Of a DNA stretch of 64,000 bases, positions 9,175 to 16,475 are shown in pieces (position 1 is the stretch's first letter; each line of letters starts with the position of its first letter). A program made the translations under genes and the position numbers. Below the pieces are notes generated by a model. The model saw only the letters and a list, made by a program, of their open reading frames with translations. It ran no database searches and had not been told where the DNA came from. The stretch comes from an uncultured Eubacteriales bacterium (lineage in GTDB: Bacteria; Bacillota; Clostridia; Oscillospirales; Acutalibacteraceae). Where the stretch lies: positions 7,128 through 71,127 of the forward strand of contig CAKTEU010000008.1 in NCBI GenBank assembly GCA_934552855.1, written 5' to 3'.

Positions 9175-10545
9175 ATGATTATTGAGCATAAGGGACTCAG
9201 CGAAATCAACGGCTCGCTTGTTATCCTTGAGGGCGTTAAAAAGCCCATGAACGAAGAACTTGTTGAAATTGAACTTGCCGATAAAACAAAGCGCACCGGA
9301 AGAATTGTTGCAATTGAGGGCGACAAAGCCGCCGTTCAGGTTTTTGAGGGAACAAGAGGAATTTCAATGGTCAACACAACGACCATCCTCACCGGAAAGC
9401 CGATGGAAATGAAACTTTCGCCGGAAATTCTCGGCCGTGTTTTTGACGGACTCGGAAGACCCATTGACGGACTCGGCGAAATTTTTCCGAAAAAGAGCCT
9501 CAACATCAACGGAAAGCCGATTAATCCCGTTTCCCGAATTTATCCGAAAAACTATATCAGAACCGGTATTTCCTCAATCGATTGCCTTACAACCCTTATC
9601 AGAGGACAAAAGCTTCCGATTTTCAGCGGCTCCGGTATGAGTCATAACGAACTTGCCGTTCAAATTGTTCGCCAGGCTTCGATTGCCGATAATGATGACT
9701 TTGCAATTGTTTTTGCCGCAATGGGCGTTAAGAACGACGTTGCGCAGTACTTCCGTTCCTCGTTTGAAAAAGCGAACGTAATGGACAGGGTTGTAATGTT
9801 CCTCAACCTTTCAAACGATCCGATTATTGAAAGAATCATCACGCCCCGCTGTGCGCTTACCGCCGCTGAATATCTTGCATACGAACTCGGAAAGCATATC
9901 CTTGTTATTCTTACCGATATGACATCATATTGCGAAGCACTGCGTGAATTCAGCTCCTCAAAGGGCGAAATTCCCGGCCGTAAAGGCTATCCGGGTTATC
10001 TTTATTCCGACCTTGCAACGCTTTATGAGCGTGCCGGAATAATTAAGGATTCGCCGGGTTCGGTCACTCAAATTCCGATTTTGACAATGCCGAACGACGA
10101 TATTACCCACCCGATTCCCGACCTTACCGGCTACATCACCGAAGGTCAGATTGTTCTTGACAGAGGTCTTGACACAAAGGGTGTTTACCCTCCGGTCAAC
10201 GTTCTTCCTTCGCTTTCACGTCTTATGAAGGACGGCATCGGCGCAGGCTACACAAGAGAGGACCACCAGGCACTTGCCAATCAGCTTTTTGCTTCTTATG
10301 CAAAGGTTCAGGACGCAAAAGCACTCGCTTCGGTTATCGGCGAGGACGAGCTTTCGCAGAATGACAAACTTCTTATGAGCTTTGGCAAAGAGTTTGAGCG
10401 TGTATTCATCAATCAGGGCGAAAACGAAAACAGAACGATTGAACAGACTCTTGACCTTGGCTGGAAGCTTCTTTCGATGCTTCCGGACAGTGAGCTTGAC
10501 CGTGTTGACGAAGCAATGCTCAAAAAGTATCTCAAAAGGTCATAA
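9175..10545 (+). CDS. ntpB: V-type ATPase regulatory subunit B
   Basis: 456 residues. The P-loop is degenerate ([12 protein letters not shown]), as expected for the non-catalytic B subunit; conserved [18 protein letters not shown], [21 protein letters not shown] and [20 protein letters not shown] motifs are present. It alternates with subunit A in the hexameric head. Strong AAGGAGGG ribosome site before the ATG. Confidence 0.97.
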   Translation: MIIEHKGLSEINGSLVILEGVKKPMNEELVEIELADKTKRTGRIVAIEGDKAAVQVFEGTRGISMVNTTTILTGKPMEMKLSPEILGRVFDGLGRPIDGLGEIFPKKSLNINGKPINPVSRIYPKNYIRTGISSIDCLTTLIRGQKLPIFSGSGMSHNELAVQIVRQASIADNDDFAIVFAAMGVKNDVAQYFRSSFEKANVMDRVVMFLNLSNDPIIERIITPRCALTAAEYLAYELGKHILVILTDMTSYCEALREFSSSKGEIPGRKGYPGYLYSDLATLYERAGIIKDSPGSVTQIPILTMPNDDITHPIPDLTGYITEGQIVLDRGLDTKGVYPPVNVLPSLSRLMKDGIGAGYTREDHQALANQLFASYAKVQDAKALASVIGEDELSQNDKLLMSFGKEFERVFINQGENENRTIEQTLDLGWKLLSMLPDSELDRVDEAMLKKYLKRS

Positions 10546-10598
10546 TTGTTAAATTGACAACATTTTTGCGGCTTTTGCCGCTTTGGGAGTGAAAAACA

Positions 10599-11222
10599 AT
10601 GCCGCAAGTCTTTCCGACAAAAGCAAATTTAATGAGCACAAAAAAGTCGCTTGAGCTTGCCCGGCTCGGATACGACTTGATGGACAGAAAGCGTAATATC
10701 CTTGTGCGAGAGATGATGAACCTTATTGATGAGGCAAAGTCCGTTCAGGGAAGCATCGGTGAAGTTTATGAAAAAGCCTATGCCGCTTTGCGAAAGGCAA
10801 GCCTTACTCTCGGGGACTGTTCACGTTTTGCTGATGCGATTGAGATAAGCGACGACCTTAAAATCGATTATCGCAGTGTTATGGGCGTTGAAATTCCGAC
10901 GGTTGAAACAGACGAAAAGAACATTGACGTAACTTCGTTCGGGTTTTATCAGACAAATTCCGATTTTGACGAAGCGTGCGTTTTGTTCAGCCGTGTCAAG
11001 GTTTTGACGGCTCGGCTTGCAGAAATTGAAAATTCCGTTTGCCGCCTTGCGGATGCGGTCAAAAAAACTCAGAAGCGTTCAAACGCACTTTCAAACATTA
11101 TGATTCCCCGCCTTGAAGTCACAGTGAAATATATCACCGATGCGCTTGAGGAAAAGGAAAGAGAAGACTTTTCACGTCTTAAAGTTACAAAAAAGACAAA
11201 AGACAAAAAATCAAAGGCATGA
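10599..11222 (+). CDS. ntpD: V-type ATPase subunit D (central shaft)
   Basis: 207 residues, long antiparallel coiled coil with the conserved start PTKANLMSTKKSLELARLGYD-like and the C-terminal RSNALSNIMIPRLEVTVKYI motif, ending in a Lys-rich tail. It is the rotating shaft inside the A3B3 head. The 53-bp gap after ntpB holds a small GCGGC/GCCGC hairpin and a GGGAG ribosome site, a possible stoichiometry or processing element. Last gene of the operon. Confidence 0.95.
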   Translation: MPQVFPTKANLMSTKKSLELARLGYDLMDRKRNILVREMMNLIDEAKSVQGSIGEVYEKAYAALRKASLTLGDCSRFADAIEISDDLKIDYRSVMGVEIPTVETDEKNIDVTSFGFYQTNSDFDEACVLFSRVKVLTARLAEIENSVCRLADAVKKTQKRSNALSNIMIPRLEVTVKYITDALEEKEREDFSRLKVTKKTKDKKSKA

Positions 11223-11337
11223 CATTGCCTTGAACGGCGTGAAGCGCAAAATTCAAAGCCTTTGCTTTAAGTGATATATTGAACGTGCGGTTAATATTGC
11301 GTTTGATATTTGATTTGCAATATGAAAATTGAATTGA

Positions 11338-11375
11338 TGGGGCTGTGTTAAATGCAACAGCCCCATTTTTCTTTT
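11338..11375 (+). terminator. Terminator of the V-ATPase operon
   Basis: Nine-bp stem 11338-11346 with 11357-11365, 10-nt loop, followed by a T-rich tract. The 115 bases between ntpD and this hairpin, and the gap beyond it up to the next promoter, show no gene. Confidence 0.85.
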
Positions 11376-11410
11376 TTACGTTTATAAAGGTTACACAATT
11401 GTTTTCCCTC

Positions 11411-11439
11411 TTTACAAATCTGATTTTATGTTGTATAAT
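11411..11439 (+). promoter_or_regulatory. Promoter of the 11523 lipoprotein gene
   Basis: TTTACA (11411-11416), 17-bp spacer, TATAAT (11434-11439). The leader that follows is about 75 nt. Confidence 0.8.
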
Positions 11440-11445
11440 ACCTGC

Positions 11446-11500
11446 GTAATTGTGAGAATATGCAATTACATAAAAACAGGCGAGCGTATGTCAGCCTGTT
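11446..11500 (+). promoter_or_regulatory. Two tandem hairpins in the 5' leader
   Basis: GTAATTG/CAATTAC (11446-11452, 11463-11469) and AACAGGC/GCCTGTT (11475-11481, 11494-11500), both seven-bp perfect, lie between the predicted transcription start and the GGAGG ribosome site. They may stabilise the mRNA; no known riboswitch class is recognised. Confidence 0.45.
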
Positions 11501-11522
11501 CAAACAAACGGAGGTTTATATT

Positions 11523-11975
11523 ATGGCTAAAAAAATTACTGCCCTTGTGCTTGTGCTTGCCGCCCTTGTTTGCTGCTTCTCGGCTTGCGCTTTCACTCCG
11601 GACAAAAAAATCATCGGCTCATGGAAAGATTCAACCGGTGTTGTCGGCCTTGAATTTAAAGAAGGCGGCGTTTGCAAAATCAGCGGTAACGCTTCTGCAA
11701 TTTCTCCGGCTCTTGCAAACTTCAGCGTTGACACCGAAGGTACTTACACCGTTGTCAGAGACGAAGCTTCAAAGGAATATCACCTTACTCTCAACTTCAC
11801 ATTCCTTATTTCGGTTAAGCTTGAATATGTAATCAACGAAGTTAACAAGGACGTTCTTACCCTTACTTCGGTTGATAACGGAAAGACCTATTCCTTCGTT
11901 GCCGATAACGGTTCTGCTTCCTCAAGCTCGGCCGCTCCTTCAAGCGCAGCCGACAGCAGTTCCGCAGCAGCATAA
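11523..11975 (+). CDS. Small secreted lipoprotein with one DUF5640/lipocalin-like beta domain
   Basis: 150 residues from the ATG behind CGGAGG. An N-terminal hydrophobic segment ends in CCFSAC, a lipobox variant, so it is probably membrane anchored. The body begins IIGSWKDSTGVVGLEFKEGG, the opening of a compact beta-barrel seen in DUF5640-type proteins (W and GxWxD pattern), and the last 25 residues are almost only Ser and Ala. The same domain occurs three times in the next gene, so the two are paralogous. Function unknown; an extracellular binding or wall-associated role is a guess. Confidence 0.7.
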   Translation: MAKKITALVLVLAALVCCFSACAFTPDKKIIGSWKDSTGVVGLEFKEGGVCKISGNASAISPALANFSVDTEGTYTVVRDEASKEYHLTLNFTFLISVKLEYVINEVNKDVLTLTSVDNGKTYSFVADNGSASSSSAAPSSAADSSSAAA

Positions 11976-12005
11976 AATTATTGACAAAACAAAAAACGTT
12001 TTTCG

Positions 12006-12039
12006 GACCGGGTCGGTATCGGCTTCGGTCCGTTTTTCA
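12006..12039 (+). terminator. Intrinsic terminator
   Basis: CGGACCG (12006-12012) pairs with CGGTCCG (12028-12034), followed by five T. It separates the single-domain lipoprotein from the three-domain gene. Confidence 0.75.
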
Positions 12040-12066
12040 AATTCTCTTTGATCGGAGGAAATGATA

Positions 12067-13236
12067 ATGACAAAAAGCACAAAGATCATAATTTCGGCCA
12101 TAGCCGCAACACTTGTAATTTGCCTTTCGGTTATCATCGGCATCAGCGTTGCACATAACAAAAGGAAAAATCCCGATGTGATTACCGTCAACCCTTCTTC
12201 CTTTTCCGGTTCCGATGTTTCCGAGTCTGCATCTTCCGCACCATTGAGCGAAAGCACAACCGCTGCGCCGACTCTTGCGGAAAGTCTTGTCGGAAAATGG
12301 ATGGACAGTGCACAGATGAGCGGATACGAGTTTTTCTCTGACGGAACCGTAACCGTAACCTATGTCAATTTGACCGTTCCGGTTATTGACCTTCCGATCA
12401 ACGGAACGGCAAACGGAACTTACACAGTGAACGGAAACACGGTTGAGGTTAAGTTTTCAATCTATGCAAAAACAATCAGCAAAACTTTTGAAGCTACTGT
12501 TGTTCCCGGTAACGAGCTTACGCTCAAAAACAAAAAGGACGGCGAAGTTTCAACCTATTCGTTTGTCAAAAAGAGCGAAAGCACAACTGCTTCATCAACA
12601 ACAACTCCACCGGCTCAAACAATCAGCGGCGGTGAAATTGTCGGCGCATGGGAAAACGGTGACGCAAGCATAAAATACGGCTTTAATAACGATTCAACCG
12701 TTGATATTAGCTTTAATAACGGCAGAATGAGCAGCGTTTCTTCCGGTGTTCTCAACGGAACTTATAAGGGCATTTATATGACGAACGACAACAAACTTAC
12801 CGTTCAGTTCATGATGAATGAAAAAAAGGTTACTCAGGAGCTTACATATTCAATCTCCGGAAACACAATAAGTCTCACAGAAAAAAGCGGAGAAACAACC
12901 CTTCTTGTTCGCGGCGGAACCGGATACAATACTTCTTCCTCCGCTTCCGATCTTATCGGAAAATGGACTGACGGCGCAAACATGAGCGGCTTTGATTTTA
13001 AGCAGGGCGGTTCGGTAGATGTGACATATGTCAATTTCACCGTTCCGGTCATCAATATGCCGATAAACGGAACTTACGGCGGAACATATTCTGTTTCCGG
13101 CGGAAGAGTGACCGTAAACTTTTCAATCTACGGAAAAACAATTATTAATTCCTATGAGTTTTCCGTTGCCGGCGACACGCTTACACTCAAAAACGTTGAG
13201 GACGGAGAAATCAAAACCTATAGGAGGGCAGGCTGA
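12067..13236 (+). CDS. Membrane-anchored protein with three tandem beta-barrel-like repeats
   Basis: 389 residues. ATG 12067 is chosen because CGGAGGA (12053-12059) lies 7 bp before it; ATG 12061 would leave a 1-bp spacing. An N-terminal membrane helix (IIISAIAATLVICLSVIIGI) is followed by a Ser/Thr-rich spacer and three repeats beginning LVGKWMDSAQMSGYEF, IVGAWENGDASIKYGF and LIGKWTDGANMSGFDF, each about 90 residues and ending in a TLKN/SLTEK-GE strand. Repeats 1 and 3 are closest to each other; repeat 2 is divergent. They match the domain of the preceding lipoprotein. The start of the next gene overlaps its stop. Function unknown. Confidence 0.75.
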   Translation: MTKSTKIIISAIAATLVICLSVIIGISVAHNKRKNPDVITVNPSSFSGSDVSESASSAPLSESTTAAPTLAESLVGKWMDSAQMSGYEFFSDGTVTVTYVNLTVPVIDLPINGTANGTYTVNGNTVEVKFSIYAKTISKTFEATVVPGNELTLKNKKDGEVSTYSFVKKSESTTASSTTTPPAQTISGGEIVGAWENGDASIKYGFNNDSTVDISFNNGRMSSVSSGVLNGTYKGIYMTNDNKLTVQFMMNEKKVTQELTYSISGNTISLTEKSGETTLLVRGGTGYNTSSSASDLIGKWTDGANMSGFDFKQGGSVDVTYVNFTVPVINMPINGTYGGTYSVSGGRVTVNFSIYGKTIINSYEFSVAGDTLTLKNVEDGEIKTYRRAG

Positions 13237-13730
13237 TGACGGAAAAAGAAAAAGTTTATGCCGCTCTTGATGAACTTGGCATAAGCTATAAGGTTATTAA
13301 TCACAAAGAAGTTCACACAATTGAAGAAATGGATGCGCTCGGAGTTTTTACCGACGGCGAAGTTTGCAAAAATCTTTTTCTTCGCAACGCAAACGGAAAA
13401 ACTCATTACGTTGTTTCAATGCTCAAAGATAAGCACCCGGACATTCAGAACACCATCCGTGCACAGCTTGGCTGTTCAAGGCTCAGCTTTGGTTCCGACG
13501 AAAGGCTGATGAAGCATCTTGGGTTGAAGCCCGGTGCGGTTTCTCCGTTCGGAATCATCAACGATGAAAGCCATGACGTTAACCTTGTTTTTGACAGCGA
13601 CCTCAAAAAAGTTGACGGTTTTGTCGGCTTTCACCCGAACGATTGCACGGCGTTTGTTTGGATAAAATTCAGCGACCTTTTGAAATTTATAAAACATTAC
13701 GGCAACGATGTTTATTATATCGATTGCTGA
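13236..13730 (+). CDS. YbaK/ProX-type aminoacyl-tRNA deacylase
   Basis: 164 residues of the YbaK/EbsC/ProX superfamily, which hydrolyses wrongly charged tRNA, usually Ala- or Cys-tRNA(Pro), in trans. Visible features: N-terminal LDELGISYKVINHKEVHTIEEM, the conserved catalytic-lysine segment EVCKNLFLRN, HYVVSMLKDKHPD, and GAVSPFGIINDESHDVNLVFD near the active site. Its length and pattern fit the free-standing ProX (PrdX) branch better than YbaK. It overlaps the preceding stop by one base (TGATG) with an AGGAGGG site, so it is co-transcribed with the repeat protein although no functional link is obvious. Confidence 0.85.
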   Translation: MTEKEKVYAALDELGISYKVINHKEVHTIEEMDALGVFTDGEVCKNLFLRNANGKTHYVVSMLKDKHPDIQNTIRAQLGCSRLSFGSDERLMKHLGLKPGAVSPFGIINDESHDVNLVFDSDLKKVDGFVGFHPNDCTAFVWIKFSDLLKFIKHYGNDVYYIDC

Positions 13731-13738
13731 AAAAACAT

Positions 13739-13786
13739 AATCACCGTTCTTTTTTCATACTTATTGAAAAAGGGACGGTGATTTTT
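13739..13786 (+). terminator. 18-bp terminator hairpin that sequesters the spmA ribosome site
   Basis: Nine perfect pairs (13739-13747 with 13775-13783) continue inward for nine more, including two G-U pairs, around a 9-nt loop, and end in a T-run at 13782-13786. The 3' arm contains GGTGA (13777-13781), which is the only good ribosome site for spmA at ATG 13788; it is paired with TCACC at 13741-13745. Confidence 0.8.
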
Positions 13787-13787
13787 A

Positions 13788-14375
13788 ATGATGAACTATG
13801 TTTGGCCGGTAATGATTTTGTTTGCGTTTGCTTCGGGTATAATAACAGGGAATATGTCATCGCTTTCCGCTTCGGTTATTCAGGGCGGACAAGATGCCGT
13901 ATCGCTTCTTTTGCGGCTTGTTTCAATGCTTTGCCTTTGGGGCGGAATAATGGAAATTGCCGAAAACGCCGGAGTTACCGCCGCATTTTCAAAAATTCTT
14001 TCGCCCGTGATGAAACTGATTTTTCCCCGCCTTAAAAAGAACGAATATGCGCTTGAAGCCATTTCAATGAATATCACGGCGAACGTCCTCGGACTCGGAA
14101 ACGCCGCAACGCCGCTCGGCCTTGAAGCAATGAAAAGGCTTCAGCTTGTTAACGAGGATACAAACCGGGCAAGCGACGAAATGGTGGTTTTTGTTGTTAT
14201 GAATACCGCCGCAATGCATATTATTCCGACAACGGTTGCAACAATGCGTGGGCAATACGGTTCGCAAAGCCCGATGGCAATCATGCCGGCTTCAATACTT
14301 ACTTCGGCTTGTGCGCTGACGGTTGCAATTTTTTTTGCAAAACTCGGAAACAGATTGGGGAAAAGAAAACAATGA
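13788..14375 (+). CDS. spmA: Spore maturation protein A
   Basis: 195 residues, four membrane helices of the nucleoside-recognition (Gate) type. Conserved segments include GGIMEIAENAGVTAAFSKILSP and MNITANVLGLGNAATPLGLEAM (in parts), diagnostic of SpmA. In Bacillus it is needed with SpmB for spore-core dehydration. It overlaps spmB by 4 bases. Its start lies directly after a terminator-like hairpin that hides the ribosome site, so expression probably needs a transcript that begins inside or after the 5' arm. Confidence 0.93.
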   Translation: MMNYVWPVMILFAFASGIITGNMSSLSASVIQGGQDAVSLLLRLVSMLCLWGGIMEIAENAGVTAAFSKILSPVMKLIFPRLKKNEYALEAISMNITANVLGLGNAATPLGLEAMKRLQLVNEDTNRASDEMVVFVVMNTAAMHIIPTTVATMRGQYGSQSPMAIMPASILTSACALTVAIFFAKLGNRLGKRKQ

Positions 14376-14899
14376 TGGATATAATCGGAATATGGGTTCT
14401 TCCGCTGATGGTGGTTTTAATTGTCGGCTTTGGCCTTTTCAAAAAGGTTAAGGTTTTTGACTGTTTTATGAAAGGTGCAAAAAAAGGTCTTCTTACCGTT
14501 TATGACCTTTTGCCGACGATTACCGGCCTTGTTGTTGCGGTAACAATGCTCAGAGCAAGCGGGGGAATGGAACTTATTGCAAAAGCTTTTTCGCCCGTTG
14601 CGTCCTTTCTCGGCGTGCCGAAAGAGACTGTGCCGATGGCATTGCTCAGTCCGATTTCGGGCGGAGGATCGCTCACTCTTTTTGAACAGGTTCTTAAAAG
14701 TGACGGACCGGATTCTTTTCTCGGACGGGTGGCTTCGGTGCTTATGGGTTCAACGGACACAACGCTTTATGCCGTTACGGTTTACTATTCCGCAATCGGA
14801 ATCAAAAACACACGTCACACGCTTTATGCCGGGCTTGCGGCAGACTTTGCTTCGTTTGTTTTGTCTCCGCTTTTTGTGCGCCTGACGCTCGGAAACTGA
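14372..14899 (+). CDS. spmB: Spore maturation protein B
   Basis: 175 residues from ATG 14372, which overlaps the spmA stop; GGGGAAAAG lies just upstream (a second ATG follows at once). Membrane protein with the SpmB signatures VYDLLPTITGLVVAVTMLRASGG, LLSPISGGGSLTLFE and LMGSTDTTLYAVTVYYSAIGIK (given in parts). It acts with SpmA in spore maturation. No clear terminator follows; the next gene has its own promoter. Confidence 0.93.
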   Translation: MMDIIGIWVLPLMVVLIVGFGLFKKVKVFDCFMKGAKKGLLTVYDLLPTITGLVVAVTMLRASGGMELIAKAFSPVASFLGVPKETVPMALLSPISGGGSLTLFEQVLKSDGPDSFLGRVASVLMGSTDTTLYAVTVYYSAIGIKNTRHTLYAGLAADFASFVLSPLFVRLTLGN

Positions 14900-14937
14900 A
14901 AAAGAACCGAGAGCAAACAGAATTAGAACATTTTTTC

Positions 14938-14966
14938 TTGCAATAACGTCTGCGGTATGATAAAAT
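14938..14966 (+). promoter_or_regulatory. Promoter of the zinc-ribbon/SH3 protein gene
   Basis: TTGCAA (14938-14943), 17-bp spacer, TAAAAT (14961-14966) with an extended TG at 14958-14959. Confidence 0.65.
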
Positions 14967-15028
14967 ATAAAGAGCGGTATGGTTTTTTGCATACCTAACG
15001 GATTTATAAATATGGGAGTTGAAAAGAT

Positions 15029-16438
15029 ATGAAGTGCAGTTTTTGCGGCCACGAACTTGAACCGGGCTCAAATTTTTGCCCTGAATGCGGAACAATGATG
15101 AGCGTTGACGATGATGTTTCGTCCGCTGTTTCCGATGAACAAAAATACGAACCCGACAGTGCCGATGTATATTCAAAAAACGTAAGTGATGAAGATGTTC
15201 GCGAAACCGAACCGACAGAAGAGGAAATGGGTGTTCCGGAATATGTTCCGCAGCCAATGGGTGCTTTTGAAGATTACAATACAATCCGCCAAAACGAAGA
15301 GGAAGCCGAAGCCGCCCTTGCCGCTGCAGCCGCAGCAGATGAAGCTGCCGCCGAAGAGGAAGAGGACGATCCCTTTGCCGAGCTTCACCCGGATGCCGAA
15401 CCTGGTTCGTTTTCCTTAGAAAAGAAGACCGAAGAAGAACCTTCATCCTCTTTTGACGAAGACGATATGTATGTTAAGCCTTCAAAAAGCAAAAAAGGCG
15501 GAATAACAATCGCAGTTCTTTCGCTTGTTCTTGTTGCGGCGATAGTTGTCGGAGTGAACGCCGTTCGTTCAAGCGGCGGAGACGTACTTTCTGTTTTAAA
15601 AAGAACGTCTGCAAGCGACGCTTTTGATTCATCGGCAAGCAAAGCAACCGAAAGTACGGACGAAAGCAAGACTTCAACAACAAAAAAAGATGAAAAGTCA
15701 ACAACAGATAAAACAACAAAAGAATCAACAACAAAAAAAGACGAAAAAACAACCGAAAAAAATTCAAAAGAATCAACAACAAAGAAAAACGATACTTCGT
15801 CAACCGAAAGCACAACACGCAAAAACTCAACAACCGACAAAACAACCACAACAACCCGTGCCTATACCACAACAACGCAGCCTTCAACAACCAATACATA
15901 CACCCGTCCTTCGCAGACAACAACTTCACCGAGACCTACCGGTGAATCACTTCAAAAACCGTCTAAGTATTACTCATCACCCGTGATAAGATATGCTTCG
16001 GAAAACGGAATTTCAATAAGACTTCGTCCGTCGGCATCGTCAACCGTCAGAGCTTCGATTTCTGTTGGCGGTGAAGTAAAAGTTTATGCGCAGGAAAACG
16101 GTTTTTATTATGTATACTATGCACGTTACGGCGTTTACGGCTGGGTAAACGGCAGTTATCTTTCAAAGGAAAGACCTGTTGCCGATACGGAAGTCAAGGT
16201 TTCCGGCGTTGTTAAACCGGACAAGACCTATGCTAACCCCGAAACAAAAACCGTAACCACTTTTGAAGGCCTCAGACTCAGAAAAGGCCCCGGAACAAAT
16301 TATGACACAATCCGCTATCTCGGAAAGGGATATCCCGTTGCAGTTAAGGGAACAAGCAGCAAGAACCCCGGTTGGGTTTATGTTACCGATATCACAAGAG
16401 GCGTTTCCGGTTGGGTATCGTCGGCATACATTAAGTGA
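15029..16438 (+). CDS. Zinc-ribbon membrane protein with Thr-rich stalk and two SH3b domains
   Basis: 469 residues. In order: a C4 zinc ribbon (Cys 3, 6, 17, 20); an acidic Glu/Ala-rich region; one membrane helix at about 157-176 preceded by Lys; a Thr/Ser/Lys-rich stalk of about 120 residues built of ESTTKKDEKTT-like repeats; and two bacterial SH3 domains at about 325-380 and 400-469 (ISIRLRPSAS and GLRLRKGPGTNYDTIRYLGKG). The layout puts the ribbon in the cytoplasm and the SH3 domains outside, where SH3b domains usually bind peptidoglycan. The stalk is a likely O-glycosylation or spacer region. It may sense or tether the wall; the exact role is unknown. Confidence 0.75.
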   Translation: MKCSFCGHELEPGSNFCPECGTMMSVDDDVSSAVSDEQKYEPDSADVYSKNVSDEDVRETEPTEEEMGVPEYVPQPMGAFEDYNTIRQNEEEAEAALAAAAAADEAAAEEEEDDPFAELHPDAEPGSFSLEKKTEEEPSSSFDEDDMYVKPSKSKKGGITIAVLSLVLVAAIVVGVNAVRSSGGDVLSVLKRTSASDAFDSSASKATESTDESKTSTTKKDEKSTTDKTTKESTTKKDEKTTEKNSKESTTKKNDTSSTESTTRKNSTTDKTTTTTRAYTTTTQPSTTNTYTRPSQTTTSPRPTGESLQKPSKYYSSPVIRYASENGISIRLRPSASSTVRASISVGGEVKVYAQENGFYYVYYARYGVYGWVNGSYLSKERPVADTEVKVSGVVKPDKTYANPETKTVTTFEGLRLRKGPGTNYDTIRYLGKGYPVAVKGTSSKNPGWVYVTDITRGVSGWVSSAYIK

Positions 16439-16475
16439 TAAAAAATAAAGATATATTTCGAAGGAGAAAAGATTG

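Noticed and set aside
13643..14035. 130-codon plus-strand frame across the deacylase end and spmA start
   Set aside because: It overlaps two well supported genes in another frame and reads through the hairpin.
15385..15849. Long minus-strand frame rich in Val, Ser and Phe opposite the SH3 protein gene
   Set aside because: It is the antisense shadow of the repetitive Thr/Lys/Glu codons of the stalk.
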